Positions 47,293 through 57,389 are shown, counted from the stretch's first letter. The stretch is DNA of 64,000 nt from Streptomyces tagetis (GCF_018069565.1 NZ_JAGPNL010000001.1:682001-746000); one strand, 5' to 3'. Numbers and translations are program-made. The notes: a model not told the origin generated them from the sequence alone.

Positions 47293-49892
47293 CCCCCCGG
47301 CCCTCCGACGAGGCCCGACGCGCCCTGCGTGCCGCCCTGCGGCGGACCGACGCGGCCCGGGACGACGGACCGCCGGACCCCGCTGCCGGGTGCGCGGAGC
47401 CCGAGCCGGACGCCGTACGGGAGGCGCGGCCCCGCGAGCGTGAGCCCCGGGAGCCGGACCACCGGCCCGGCGACGTGGCCCGCGCGGCCCTCCGGGAGGC
47501 GGTGACCCGGCGGCGTACGACGACCGGACCCCCGGCCACCGGGCGGGAGAGGACGGCGGGGACGGAGGCGCCGGACGCGCCGGAGGGGACGGCGGGGGAG
47601 TCGGGGGAGGCGCCCGCGCGGGGTGGAGCCGCCCCCTGGCCACCGGAGGCCCCGGCCGTGCACGACCTGCCGGACGACCGCGCGGAGTTCGAGCCTGAGG
47701 CTCGGGCCGCGCCTGAGTCTGCGTCCGAGCCTGAGTCTGCGTCCGAGTCCGATCGCGTGCCCGTGCCCGCGCCCGCGCCCGAGCCGGAGGCCATGGCGCC
47801 GGTTTCGTCGTCCTCGTCGTCCTCGCCGGCCGCGCAGTCCGTGCCCTCCGCCGGTGACGCCGCCGCTCCCGGCGCACGGCCAGGGGACGTGGCGAGGGAG
47901 GCGTTGCGGGCGGCCCGTCAGGAGGCGCGGCGGTCGCTGACGGAGGCCACCGCCCCGGCCCGCCGGACAGGGGCCGAACGCCGTCCGTCCTTTGCCGCCG
48001 CCGCCCGGCCCCCGTCCGAGGACGCCCGCGTTCGCGCCGTCCGGGAGGCCCTGGCGGACTCCTTCCGGCTGCCGTTCGACCTGGACCGGACGACCGAGGC
48101 CGCCGCCCCCATGGGCGGGCCCGACCGCGGCGACCGGCCCGCCGCCACCGACCGGCCCGTCCCACCGGAGGCCAAGGCGGCCTCCGTCCCGCCCGCCGCC
48201 GACGGTCCCGATGGTGACGGCCCGTCCACCGCCGGCCCCTCCGCCGACGACCGCCCTCGTGGCGACGGCCCTCCCGGCGCGGGCCCGTCCGCACACCGCC
48301 TTTCGCGCGACATCCGCCCGCGCGACGACGACCCGCGCGGCGGCGACCCCCGTGCCGACGGCCTTCCTGGCACGGGCCGCTCCGCCGACGACCACCCCCG
48401 CGCCGACGGCCCTCCCGGCGCGGGCCCCTCCGCCAACCGCCTTCCGCGCGACGACCGTCCGCGCGACGACCGTCCGCGCGACGACCGTCCCCGCGACGGC
48501 GATCCCCGCGCCGACGCCCCCCGCGCCGAAGGCCCCTCCGCCCGCCGCCCCCAGCGCCCGGACGACCCCGGTCCCTCCGTCGGCCGCCGCCGCCCCGACG
48601 TACCCCCGGCCCCCCATCCTCCCGCCCCCCGTTCCATGGCGGACCCCGGGCGGGACGGGGAACTGCGGCGTACCTTCCCGGCGTTCGCTCCCCGCAAGGG
48701 CGAGGCGTTCGCCGCGACCTGGTGGGGGAACGCCTGGGTGACCGCCCTGGAGGAGGGCGCCCTGGACCCGGCCCGGCTGGCGCGGGGGCGCACGTACGCC
48801 GAGCGGGGCCATGTCGACGCCATCACCGTGACCCCCGGCCTGGTCCTCGCCTACGTCCAGGGCACCCGCCCCCGCCCCTACCGCGTACAGATCCGGCTGC
48901 GCACCCTCGACGACGAGGACTGGCAGCGCTTCCTGGACGCCGCCGCCGAACGGCCCGGACACATCGCCGCGCTCCTGGACAAGGAGTTGCCGCACTCCCT
49001 GGCCGACGCGGGCCTCCCGCTGCTGCCCGGCCCCGGCGAGCTGACCCCGCGGTGCAGTTGCCCCGACACCGGCCACCCCTGCAAGCACGCCGCCGCGCTC
49101 TGCTACCAGACGGCACGCCTGCTGGACGCCGACCCCTTCGTGCTGCTCCTGCTGCGCGGCCGGGGCGAACGCGCCCTGCTGGACGCCCTGTCCCGGCTCA
49201 GCGCCGCCCGCGCGGCCCGCGCCGCCCAGGACAAGGGACCGGTACCCCTCCCCGGCGTCCGGGCCGGCGAAGCGCTCGCCGCGCGTACGCCGCCGCCGCT
49301 CCCGGAGCCGCTGCCCGCGCCCCCGCACCCCGAACAGCCCCCCGCCTACCCGGCGTCCCCCGGCGGGCCGGACCCCTTCGCCCTGGACCAGTTGGCCACC
49401 GACGCCGCCGCCCGCGCCCACGCCCTGCTCACCACGGGCCGGGACCCGGTCGGCGGACTGACCGACTGGCAGGACGCCGTCCGCCTCGCCGCCGCCCGCC
49501 CCGGCTCCGGGCTCACCGCGGGCACCCGCGCCCTCTACGCCTCGCTCGCCGCCGCCTGTGGCCGCTCCACGGCCGAACTGGCCCGCGCCGTCGCCGCCTG
49601 GCGCCAGGGCGGACTGGCGGCGCTCACCGTCCTCGACGAGGCGTGGGACCCGCCCGCCGGCCGCTTCGACCGGGCCCGCCCGCTGCTGCTCGCCGCCGAC
49701 CTCCCCGCCTTCCGCCCCTGGCGCAACCACCTCACCCACCCCCAGGGCCACGTCCAGCTCCGCCTGGGCCGGACGGGCCTGTGGTACGCGTACGAGTCCG
49801 AGCCCGGCCGCGAGGACTGGTGGCCCCGTGGCACCCCCGACCTCGACCCGGTGGGCGCCCTGATCGGCCTCGGCACTCCGGTCGAGCCCTGA
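47289..49892 (+). CDS. SWIM zinc-finger protein, partner of the SNF2 helicase
   Basis: An 867-residue protein. The first 450 residues are disordered and repetitive (Asp/Arg/Pro-rich, with DDRPR repeated). The ordered part begins MADPGRDGELRRTFPAFAPR, has TWWGNAWVTALEEGALD, and carries the SWIM zinc motif CSCPDTGHPCKHAAALCYQ (CxC...CxH, near residue 595). SWIM proteins next to SNF2 helicases are widespread in actinobacteria, and the zinc finger probably binds DNA or protein. ATGA overlap with the helicase. The disordered part contains conserved-looking islands (RPGDVARAALREA, RPGDVAREALRAAR) repeated several times. Confidence 0.85.
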   Translation: MTPRPSDEARRALRAALRRTDAARDDGPPDPAAGCAEPEPDAVREARPREREPREPDHRPGDVARAALREAVTRRRTTTGPPATGRERTAGTEAPDAPEGTAGESGEAPARGGAAPWPPEAPAVHDLPDDRAEFEPEARAAPESASEPESASESDRVPVPAPAPEPEAMAPVSSSSSSSPAAQSVPSAGDAAAPGARPGDVAREALRAARQEARRSLTEATAPARRTGAERRPSFAAAARPPSEDARVRAVREALADSFRLPFDLDRTTEAAAPMGGPDRGDRPAATDRPVPPEAKAASVPPAADGPDGDGPSTAGPSADDRPRGDGPPGAGPSAHRLSRDIRPRDDDPRGGDPRADGLPGTGRSADDHPRADGPPGAGPSANRLPRDDRPRDDRPRDDRPRDGDPRADAPRAEGPSARRPQRPDDPGPSVGRRRPDVPPAPHPPAPRSMADPGRDGELRRTFPAFAPRKGEAFAATWWGNAWVTALEEGALDPARLARGRTYAERGHVDAITVTPGLVLAYVQGTRPRPYRVQIRLRTLDDEDWQRFLDAAAERPGHIAALLDKELPHSLADAGLPLLPGPGELTPRCSCPDTGHPCKHAAALCYQTARLLDADPFVLLLLRGRGERALLDALSRLSAARAARAAQDKGPVPLPGVRAGEALAARTPPPLPEPLPAPPHPEQPPAYPASPGGPDPFALDQLATDAAARAHALLTTGRDPVGGLTDWQDAVRLAAARPGSGLTAGTRALYASLAAACGRSTAELARAVAAWRQGGLAALTVLDEAWDPPAGRFDRARPLLLAADLPAFRPWRNHLTHPQGHVQLRLGRTGLWYAYESEPGREDWWPRGTPDLDPVGALIGLGTPVEP

Positions 49893-50005
49893 TGCCCAAC
49901 TCCCCGGGCCAGTTGTGGAGTCGGAGTGAAAACCCTGTGGAAGCCATGCTGGTGACGCCGCATATGCTGCACCGGACGATCACCGGGATCAGGGGAGGCA
50001 CGGCA

Positions 50006-50998
50006 TTGTTCGGCAAGCTGTTCGGCAGGGGCGCGGAACGACCGGCGGCGCATCCGTACGCCCTTCCCGCCCCCGCCCGGCGGAAGAACGGCACGTACAC
50101 GCTGCGGGCGCTCGGCGACACGCGGGTCCTCGCCCTGGTGGAGGCCGCCGACGCGGGTGACTGGGCGGCGGTCAGGGCGGCCCTGGCCCCCTTCGACCTC
50201 GGCCGCCACCACCGCGTCCTGCGTGAACTCGCCCGGCTGGACGGCGTGGAGGAGTGGATCGTCCGCGCCGTCGAGGAGGACCAGGACGACGAGCACCGGG
50301 TCGCGGCCCTGCTGATATCCGGCGCGCGCCACATCGAGTGGGGCTGGCAGGCGCGCACCGCCGAACGCGCGGTGAACGTGTCGCAAGAGCAGTGGCGCGT
50401 CTTCTACGAACGGCTGAGGATCGCCGAGGAGCACCTGCTCAGGGCGGCCGAGCTGCGGCCGGAGGCGATCACGCCGTGGGAGCAACTCCTCATATCGGGC
50501 CGGGGCATGTCGCTCGGCACCGTCATCAACGAGACCCGGCTGCGGGCGGCCCTGCGCCGTGATCCGCTGGACCCCGCCGTCCACCAGGCATGGCTCACCC
50601 AGTTGCAGCCCCGGTGGGGCGGAAAGCCGGGGGAGGCACTGGACTTCGCCCGCGAGGCGTTCACCCGCGCACCGCTGGGGCACGGTCTCGGCTGCCTGAT
50701 CGCCATGGCGCACATCGAGGAATGGGTCGAGGCCGAGGACGACGACGTGCTGCGGACCCCGGAAGTGCAGGCCGAGTTGCGGGCCGCGGCCGACCACAGC
50801 ATCCTCCACCCCGACTACGTGTGGAGCCCGGGGTGGCAGCACGACTTCCACACCTTCGCGATGGCGCTGTCGCTGGCCGACGAGCGGCACACGGTCCGGC
50901 GCGTCTTCCACACGCTGGACGGGGCCTTCGTCCCCGGGACGTGGTTCTACTACAGGGACCCCGAGAAGCAGTTCGTCCGCGCACACCGCCGCGCCTGA
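50006..50998 (+). CDS. Helical-repeat protein of unknown function
   Basis: A 330-residue soluble protein, not recognised. It looks TPR/SEL-like: LALVEAADAGDWAAVRAALA, RIAEEHLLRAAELRPEAITP and REAFTRAPLGHGLGCLIAMA. It ends in VRRVFHTLDGAFVPGTWFYY. The TTG at 50006 is favoured because AGGGGAGGCACGGCA directly precedes it. An upstream ATG at 49892 overlaps the SWIM stop by one base, but the extra 38 residues look non-coding and hold a promoter-like CATATGCT. It lies between the SWIM and HSP90 genes on the same strand. Confidence 0.7.
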   Translation: MFGKLFGRGAERPAAHPYALPAPARRKNGTYTLRALGDTRVLALVEAADAGDWAAVRAALAPFDLGRHHRVLRELARLDGVEEWIVRAVEEDQDDEHRVAALLISGARHIEWGWQARTAERAVNVSQEQWRVFYERLRIAEEHLLRAAELRPEAITPWEQLLISGRGMSLGTVINETRLRAALRRDPLDPAVHQAWLTQLQPRWGGKPGEALDFAREAFTRAPLGHGLGCLIAMAHIEEWVEAEDDDVLRTPEVQAELRAAADHSILHPDYVWSPGWQHDFHTFAMALSLADERHTVRRVFHTLDGAFVPGTWFYYRDPEKQFVRAHRRA

Positions 50999-51235
50999 AC
51001 CGCCCCGGCGCTCCCCTCCGCCCGGCCGCCCGGGTCCACGACACCGGCGGCCGGCCCGGCCCCCGGCCCCGGCCCCGTGAGCCCACCCCGGCCCCGTAGA
51101 CCCGCCCCGGCCCCGTAGACCCGCACCAGCGCCCCCCGTAGGCCCCACCAGGCCCCGTACACCCGCCCCCGGTCCCGTACGCCCGGCCGCCGGGCCCGCC
51201 CGACATCCCTCGCCCCTCCCACCCCGGACTGCCCG
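50999..51235 (+). repeat. Intergenic region with short CCCCGTA-based repeats
   Basis: The 237 bases before the HSP90 gene contain several imperfect copies of CCCCGTAGACCCGC/CCCCGTACACCCGC between about 51070 and 51185. No gene was seen. The repeat is not part of a known element. Confidence 0.5.
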
Positions 51236-53095
51236 ATGACTCTGCCCGACACCGCCACGAACCCGGCCGGCGCCGACCGCACCTTCCAGGTGGACCTGCG
51301 CGGCCTCGTCGACCTCCTCTCCCACCACCTCTACTCCAGCCCCCGCGTCTACCTGCGCGAACTCCTCCAGAACGCGGTCGACGCGCTCACCGCCCGCCAC
51401 CGCCTCGCCCCGGACGCCCCCGACGGCGCCCCCACGGACGCCTTCGGCATCCGCCTGTACGCCGACGGCGCCGCCGTACGCGTCGAGGACGACGGCGTCG
51501 GCCTCACCGAGGCCGACGTGCACACCTTCCTCGCCACCATCGGCCGCAGCAGCAAGCGCGCCGACACCATCGCCGAGCAACGCGCCGACTTCATCGGGCA
51601 GTTCGGCATCGGCCTGCTCTCCTGCTTCCTGGTCGCCGACGAGATCCACGTCCTCAGCCGCTCCGCCCGCACCCCCGACGCGCCCACCGTGGAGTGGCGG
51701 GGCCGCGGCGACGGCAGCTACACCGTCCGCACCCTGCCCGCCTCCGCCCGCCCCCGCCCCGGCACCACCGTCACCCTGACGCCCCGCGCCGACGCAGGGG
51801 AGTGGACCCGCCCGGCCCAGGTGCACGCGCTCGCCCGCCACTTCGGCGCGCTGCTGCGCCACCCGGTGACCTTCGACGACGGCACCGGCGGCCCCGGCGT
51901 GCCCGTCAACCCCGAACCCGCCCCCTGGGCGCGCACCCACCCCACCCCCGGCGCCCGCTCCCGCGCCCTGGCCGCCTACGGGGAGGAGGTCTTCGGCTTC
52001 ACCCCGCTGGACACCATCGAGCTGGACCTCCCGGCCGTCGGCCTCAAGGGCGTCGCCTGCGTGCTGCCCGAGACGGTGCCGGCCGGACGACGCCACGGGC
52101 ACCGCGTGCACGTCAAGGGCATGCTCCTGTCCGACCAGGCCGAGGAGATCCTCCCCGACTGGGCGTTCTTCGTCCGCTGCGTCGTCGACGCCGAGAGCCT
52201 GCGCCCGACGGCCTCCCGCGAGTCCCTGTACGAGGACGACACCCTTTCCGCCGTCCGCGACGCGCTCGCCGAACGGCTGCGCGACTGGATCGCCCGCGCC
52301 GCAGCGAGCGACCCGGACCTCCTCGGCCGCTTCCTCCAGGCCCACCACCTGGCCGTCAAGTCCCTCGCCGTGCACGACGACGAGATCCTGCGGATGCTGC
52401 TGCCCTGGCTGCCGTTCGAGACCACCGACGGGCACACCACCCTCGACGAGTTCGCCCGCACCCACTCCACCGTGCTCGTCACCTCCAGCGTGGAGGAGTT
52501 CCGGCAGGTCGCCGCGATCGCCTCGTCCGCCGGGCTCGGCGTCGTCAACGGCGGCTACACCTACGACCGCGAACTGGTCCGCCGGCTGCCCGAGGTGCGC
52601 CCCGGGACCACCGTCGCCGACCTCGACCCGGCCACCCTCACCGCCCACCTCGACCCCGTCGACCGCGACACCGAACTCGCCGCCGCGGCCTACATCGCCC
52701 AGGCCCGCGACGCCCTCGCCGTCTTCGGCTGCGACGTCGCGCTGCGCGCCTTCCAGCCCGCCTCCGCCCCCGCCCTCCTCGTCGACAGCCGCGAGGCCCG
52801 CCACGAGCGCACCCGCTCCCAGCTCGCCCGGGAGCAGGAGGGCGGCCTGTGGGGCGACATCCTCGGCGCCCTGCGCCAGGAGGCCCCGCGCGCCCAGCTC
52901 ATCCTCAACCAGCTCAACCCGCTGGTGCGCACCGCCGTCGCCATCGACGAACCCGAACTCGCCCGCACCAGCGCCGAAGCCCTCTACGGGCAGGCCGTCC
53001 TGCTCTCCCGGCGCCCGCTGCGCCCCGCCGAGTCCAGCCTCATCAACCGCTCCTTCCTCGACCTTCTCGCCCACGCCCTGCGCAAGGACCGCTGA
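51236..53095 (+). CDS. HSP90-like chaperone (HtpG-related, divergent)
   Basis: A 619-residue GHKL ATPase of the HSP90 type. The N-terminal nucleotide pocket has VYLRELLQNAVDALTARHRL (catalytic Glu and Asn), VEDDGVGLTEADVHTFLATI and FIGQFGIGLLSCFLVADEIH. The middle domain has VHVKGMLLSDQAEEILPDWA and the Arg-bearing LRPTASRESLYEDD. The C-terminal part is shorter and unlike HtpG. It is a lineage-specific form with its own TPR-rich partner encoded three bases downstream. It probably handles specific clients instead of acting as the general chaperone. Confidence 0.88.
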   Translation: MTLPDTATNPAGADRTFQVDLRGLVDLLSHHLYSSPRVYLRELLQNAVDALTARHRLAPDAPDGAPTDAFGIRLYADGAAVRVEDDGVGLTEADVHTFLATIGRSSKRADTIAEQRADFIGQFGIGLLSCFLVADEIHVLSRSARTPDAPTVEWRGRGDGSYTVRTLPASARPRPGTTVTLTPRADAGEWTRPAQVHALARHFGALLRHPVTFDDGTGGPGVPVNPEPAPWARTHPTPGARSRALAAYGEEVFGFTPLDTIELDLPAVGLKGVACVLPETVPAGRRHGHRVHVKGMLLSDQAEEILPDWAFFVRCVVDAESLRPTASRESLYEDDTLSAVRDALAERLRDWIARAAASDPDLLGRFLQAHHLAVKSLAVHDDEILRMLLPWLPFETTDGHTTLDEFARTHSTVLVTSSVEEFRQVAAIASSAGLGVVNGGYTYDRELVRRLPEVRPGTTVADLDPATLTAHLDPVDRDTELAAAAYIAQARDALAVFGCDVALRAFQPASAPALLVDSREARHERTRSQLAREQEGGLWGDILGALRQEAPRAQLILNQLNPLVRTAVAIDEPELARTSAEALYGQAVLLSRRPLRPAESSLINRSFLDLLAHALRKDR

Positions 53096-53097
53096 CG

Positions 53098-56031
53098 ATG
53101 CCGACCACACCCCAGACCACCGACGAACTGTTCCAGGCGCTCCGGGAGAACGACCGGCGCCCCCACGGCCGCGCCCGCACCGTCACCGCCGAGGAACTCG
53201 TCGAGGCGGCCGAGCAGTTCGAGGAGCCCGTCCCGCTCATCCACGCGCTCCTCGAACTCCAGGAGGCGTACACCTACGGCGCCGAACCCCGGAAGTCACC
53301 CGTCGTCTTCGCCCGGCTGCTCACCCTCTTCGACGAGCAGCCCGACCTCTTCGACGAGCAGTTGCGGCACCTGCTCTTCTGGCGGTTCAAGTGGGTGGCC
53401 AACGCCCTGCGTTCGGTGCCCGAGATCCCGCTCGCCGGCCTGCGCCAGTGGCTGACCGAGATGCGCGACCGGTACGAGAAGGCCGGCCTCGGCCTCCAGC
53501 CGTACTACGGACAGGCGTACCAGCTCGCCGTCCACACCGGCGAGGAGACCACGCTCGCCTACGAGTTGTGGGCCTCCCGCACCCGTACCCGGCTCAGCGA
53601 CTGCGAGGCGTGCGAGACCTGCGACCGCGGCCTGTACCACCTGGCGGCGGGCGACGACGAGCGCGCCCTCGACACCCTCGAACCCGTCCTGGAGGGCAAG
53701 GAGTCCTGCCAGGAGGAGCCCGCCCGCTCCGTCTCCCACGCCCTGCTGCCCCTGCTGCGCACCGGGCGCACCGACCGGGCCCGCGCCCTGCACCTGACCG
53801 GCTACCGCGCCTGCCGCCGCAACCCCTCCATGGCCCCCGAGGTCGGCCGCCACCTGGAGTTCTGCGCGCTGACCGGCAACGAGGCGCGCGGACTGGAACT
53901 CCTCGCCGAGAACCGCACCCTGTTCGACGAGGTCGACTCCCCGCTGGACCTCCTGGACTTCCTCACCGGCGTGGAAGTCCTCCTGCGGCGCGTCGAGGCC
54001 CTCGGCCACGGCTCCCTGCCCGCCTCCGGCTTCGCCGGCCGCACCTGGACGGCGTCCGCGCTGCGCGCCGAGGTGCGCGGCCGGGCCGCCGACCTCGCCG
54101 CCCGCTTCGACACCCGCAACGGGACCACCGCCCACACCGACCGGCGCACCACCCGCCTCGACCGCGCCCCCCTCCTGGAGGAACTGGAGCTGACCCTGCG
54201 CACCCGGGGCCTCGACGACCTCGCCCCCGACGCGTCCCCAGGTACCGCGGCGGCCCCCCGTACGACCAGCCCGCTCCCCGAGACCCCGGCCGAACTCATC
54301 ACACGGTCACGCGAGTTGGACGAGGAAGGGCACCCGGACGCCATGGCCTGCCGGGCGCGGCTGCGCGCCCTGGCCGCCGAGCCCGGCTACACCCACCCCG
54401 ACGATCCGGCGGTGGGCCCGCTCGTCCTGCTCCGTGCCGACCTGCTGGCCGACGAGGCGGAACGGGCCGGTGAGAAGGACGGGTTCGACGAGGCCGTCGC
54501 CCTCTTCGAGGAGGCCGCGGGCCTCTACGAGGACGCCGGGGCACCCGACCGCGCCGTGCTCGCCCGCGCCGCCGCCGTGCTCGCCGGTGCCGGGAACGTC
54601 CCCGGGGGCGAGCAGGACGCCGACGCCAAGACCGCCGCGCTGACCGCCGCCCACGCCGAGGTGGTCCGCCTGCACGAGGAGACGCCCGGACTCGCCCCGT
54701 ATCAGGAGGCCCGACTGCTGCGGATACGGGCCACCGCCCTCGGCCTGCGCCTCCAGGGCACGGGCGCCGAGGAGCACGTCGCCCCGGTCCTCGCGGAGGC
54801 GGAACTGCTGGAGGAGTTCGCCACCCGGCACGACCTCGCCCTCCAGGTCTCCGGCGCCCGGCTGCTGCGCGCCAGCACGCACGCCCTCGCCGGCGACCTG
54901 CCCGCCGCGCTCGCCGAGACCGACGGCCTGCACGGACGGCTGACGGAGCACGGCCCCGCCTGGCACCTGCCCCGCACGCTCGCCCTGCGCGCCCGGCTGC
55001 GGCTCGGCCTCCAGGACGTCGAGGGCGCGCACGCCGACCTCACCGAGGCGCTGCGGCGGGCCGCCGACTGGCCGGCCGGCCCCGCCACCTCCCGTCTCCA
55101 CGTCGACATGGCCGAGGTCCTGATGCACCTGGGCCGCCCCGAGGAGGCGCTGCGCCACCTGACGCGCTCCGCGGAGCTGGACCTGCGCCTGGGCAGCCGC
55201 ACGGACGCCTTCTGCACCTACTCCAACGCGGCGCAGCTCAGCCTCGACCTGGGCCGCGTCGAGGAGTGCATCGCCCTGCTCGACTCGCTGCTGGCCGAGC
55301 CGGACGTGACCGCCGGCGAGGTGGACGACCGGCTGGTCGCCCAGCTCCGGCTGACCCGCGCCCGAGCCCTGCGCGCGGGGGAGGACCTGAAGGCCGCCAC
55401 CGCCGAATGCGCCGCCCTCGCCGCCGAGTCGGCCGACTGGGACGACGACCCGGGCAGCCACGCCCTGATCGCCGCGGAGACGGCCGTCCTGCTGGGCGAG
55501 TCCGGCGAGTTCGACCGGGCCCGGCAGGCCGCCGACCAGGCGATCGCCGCCCACGCCCGGGGCCCGCGCTACGAGCAGCTCAGCAACTGCCTGCGCGAGC
55601 TGGCCCGGCTCACCGCCCAGCGGCGGGGAGCCGACGGGCTGGCCGACGCGCGCGCCTACCTCGACGACGCCGCCCGCGTCGCCGAGGAGGCCCGCGCCGC
55701 CGCGTACGAACCGCAGGGCCGCGCCCTGGACACCGCCCTGGCCTACGAGCACGGCAGGGTCAACGCCTACGCCGGTGCCTACGAGGAGGCCCTGACCGCC
55801 CTCGACCGGGCCCTCTCCCTCCTCGGCGACCCGGGGCAGGAGCAGCCCCACGCCGCCGAGTGGGCCGAGTGCGCGCGCCTGGCCGGCGCGGTGGAGGGCA
55901 TCTACCTGGAACGCCCCCTCGGCGCCCTCATCCGCCTCGACGAGGCGGTCTCGCTGCTGACCGCCCTCGGTCACACCGAGGAGTGCGAGGAGCTGGAGGC
56001 CCTGGCCACCCGGCTCCGCGACGACGAGTAA
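53098..56031 (+). CDS. Large TPR protein paired with the HSP90-like gene
   Basis: A 977-residue helical-repeat protein. The first 330 residues are a distinct region with a Cys cluster RLSDCEACETCDRGLYHLAA and KESCQEEPARS (near residues 165-210). Regular TPR units follow from about residue 400 (DEAVALFEEAAGLYEDAGAP, GRPEEALRHLTRSAELDLRL, AYEEALTALDRALSLLGD). TPR proteins are classical HSP90 co-chaperones in eukaryotes, so a co-chaperone or client role is attractive here. Only two bases separate it from the HSP90 stop. It ends 17 bases from a convergent gene. Confidence 0.85.
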   Translation: MPTTPQTTDELFQALRENDRRPHGRARTVTAEELVEAAEQFEEPVPLIHALLELQEAYTYGAEPRKSPVVFARLLTLFDEQPDLFDEQLRHLLFWRFKWVANALRSVPEIPLAGLRQWLTEMRDRYEKAGLGLQPYYGQAYQLAVHTGEETTLAYELWASRTRTRLSDCEACETCDRGLYHLAAGDDERALDTLEPVLEGKESCQEEPARSVSHALLPLLRTGRTDRARALHLTGYRACRRNPSMAPEVGRHLEFCALTGNEARGLELLAENRTLFDEVDSPLDLLDFLTGVEVLLRRVEALGHGSLPASGFAGRTWTASALRAEVRGRAADLAARFDTRNGTTAHTDRRTTRLDRAPLLEELELTLRTRGLDDLAPDASPGTAAAPRTTSPLPETPAELITRSRELDEEGHPDAMACRARLRALAAEPGYTHPDDPAVGPLVLLRADLLADEAERAGEKDGFDEAVALFEEAAGLYEDAGAPDRAVLARAAAVLAGAGNVPGGEQDADAKTAALTAAHAEVVRLHEETPGLAPYQEARLLRIRATALGLRLQGTGAEEHVAPVLAEAELLEEFATRHDLALQVSGARLLRASTHALAGDLPAALAETDGLHGRLTEHGPAWHLPRTLALRARLRLGLQDVEGAHADLTEALRRAADWPAGPATSRLHVDMAEVLMHLGRPEEALRHLTRSAELDLRLGSRTDAFCTYSNAAQLSLDLGRVEECIALLDSLLAEPDVTAGEVDDRLVAQLRLTRARALRAGEDLKAATAECAALAAESADWDDDPGSHALIAAETAVLLGESGEFDRARQAADQAIAAHARGPRYEQLSNCLRELARLTAQRRGADGLADARAYLDDAARVAEEARAAAYEPQGRALDTALAYEHGRVNAYAGAYEEALTALDRALSLLGDPGQEQPHAAEWAECARLAGAVEGIYLERPLGALIRLDEAVSLLTALGHTEECEELEALATRLRDDE

Positions 56032-56048
56032 CCACGGCTCTTACACGC

Positions 56049-57221
56049 CTAGTTGGTCCCCGCGGTGAGTTCGCCGAAGAGGCGGCTCGCCGCGGGGGAG
56101 GTGAACTGGCGCTCCAGTTCCGCCCGCGCGATCCGCTTGCGGAACTCGCCCGCGTGGGAGGCGTCCCCGGCGTTGTGCATGGTCTCGGTGATCCACGCCG
56201 CGAACGCCTGGTAGTTCCAGATGTGGGGCAGACAGGTCTCCGAGTAGGCGTCGAGCAGGCTGGTATCTCCCTCCCGGTCCCGGTGGATGACCGCCCGCGC
56301 GAACACCTCGGCGTCGTGCAGGGCGAGATGGATGCCCTTCGCGCTCATCGGCGGCACGATGTGCGCCGCGTCCCCCAGCAGGTACAGGCTGCCGTGGTGC
56401 ATCGGGGTGTGGACCACGCTGCGCAGCGGCACGATCCGCTTGTCGGCGATCGGCCCGGTCGCCACGGGGGCGCCGAAGCGGGCCTCCAGCTCGCCCCAGA
56501 TCCGGGCGTCCGGCCAGTCGGCGGGGGTGTCGTCCAGCGGGCACTGGAGGTAGAGGCGGGCGGCGTGCGCGCCGCGGGGGATCATCCCGGCGAGGCCGCG
56601 GGAGTGGATCGCCATGCCCGCGGGCCGGGGCGCGACCTCGGCGAGGACGCTCAGCCAGGCGTACCCGTAGGCGTGGGTGTGCCGGGTGAGGGCGCCGTCG
56701 GGGACGGAGGCCCGGCTGACGCCGCGGTCGCCGTCGCAGCCCGCGACGAGATCGCAGCGAAGGCTCCGGGCGGTGCCGGCGGTGTCCCGGTAGCGCACCA
56801 GGGGGTGTGCGCCGCCGATGCCCTCCAGCGTGACGTCGGCGGCCTCGAAGCGGAGGTCCCCGCCCTCGCGCAGGAAGACGTCCGTGAGGTTGCGGACGAG
56901 GACCTGCTGCGGGCAGAAGAGGCTGTCGCCGCTCTCCTCGTCGAGGTCCACGGGGAGTTCCTCCCCGTCGAGGAAGAAGCCGCCCGGGGCGTCGGGGACG
57001 GGGTCGCCCTCCAGCACCTCGGCCAGGCCCCACGCGCGGAACATGCGCACGCCGAAGGCGTCGATGGTCCCGGCGCGCTGGCGCTGCTCGACGTAGGCGC
57101 GGCGGTGCTTCTCCAGGACGACGCATCCGACGCCGTTGCGCAGCAGGAAGGTGCCGAGGGTCAGTCCGGCCACCCCCGCTCCGACGATCACGACGGTGGT
57201 GCGCTCAGGTGTGTCAACCAT
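56049..57221 (-). CDS. pobA: p-Hydroxybenzoate hydroxylase-like FAD monooxygenase
   Basis: A 390-residue flavoprotein monooxygenase, the usual length of 4-hydroxybenzoate 3-monooxygenase, which turns p-hydroxybenzoate into protocatechuate with NADPH and oxygen. Motifs: FAD site VVIVGAGVAGLTLGTFLLRN, the PobA-type RAGTIDAFGVRMFRAWGLAE, DGDRGVSRASVP and LLGDAAHIVPPMSAKGIHLA. The ATG at 57221 follows GGAGA. An AraC-family regulator lies 168 bases upstream on the same strand and is a plausible activator, as in other pob loci. Confidence 0.9.
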   Translation of the reverse strand: MVDTPERTTVVIVGAGVAGLTLGTFLLRNGVGCVVLEKHRRAYVEQRQRAGTIDAFGVRMFRAWGLAEVLEGDPVPDAPGGFFLDGEELPVDLDEESGDSLFCPQQVLVRNLTDVFLREGGDLRFEAADVTLEGIGGAHPLVRYRDTAGTARSLRCDLVAGCDGDRGVSRASVPDGALTRHTHAYGYAWLSVLAEVAPRPAGMAIHSRGLAGMIPRGAHAARLYLQCPLDDTPADWPDARIWGELEARFGAPVATGPIADKRIVPLRSVVHTPMHHGSLYLLGDAAHIVPPMSAKGIHLALHDAEVFARAVIHRDREGDTSLLDAYSETCLPHIWNYQAFAAWITETMHNAGDASHAGEFRKRIARAELERQFTSPAASRLFGELTAGTN

Positions 57222-57389
57222 GGTGTTTCCGGGTCTCCTTGACAGGACGTGCGTACGGGGCGCGTGTGGTACGCGCCGGCGGGCGACCGAGGCGCCGACG
57301 GGGCGCGACGGCGTGCCGGACTCCACTGTCGGACCCGCCGACGGCGCCGCCAACCGGTGAACGGACGCGGAATACCGAAAACCCGCCGA

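Noticed and set aside
44275..49751. Very long minus-strand frames of about 950 and 880 codons opposite the helicase and SWIM genes.
   Set aside because: The plus strand has clear helicase and SWIM motifs; the opposite frames are Gly/Val/Ala/Arg mirror frames.
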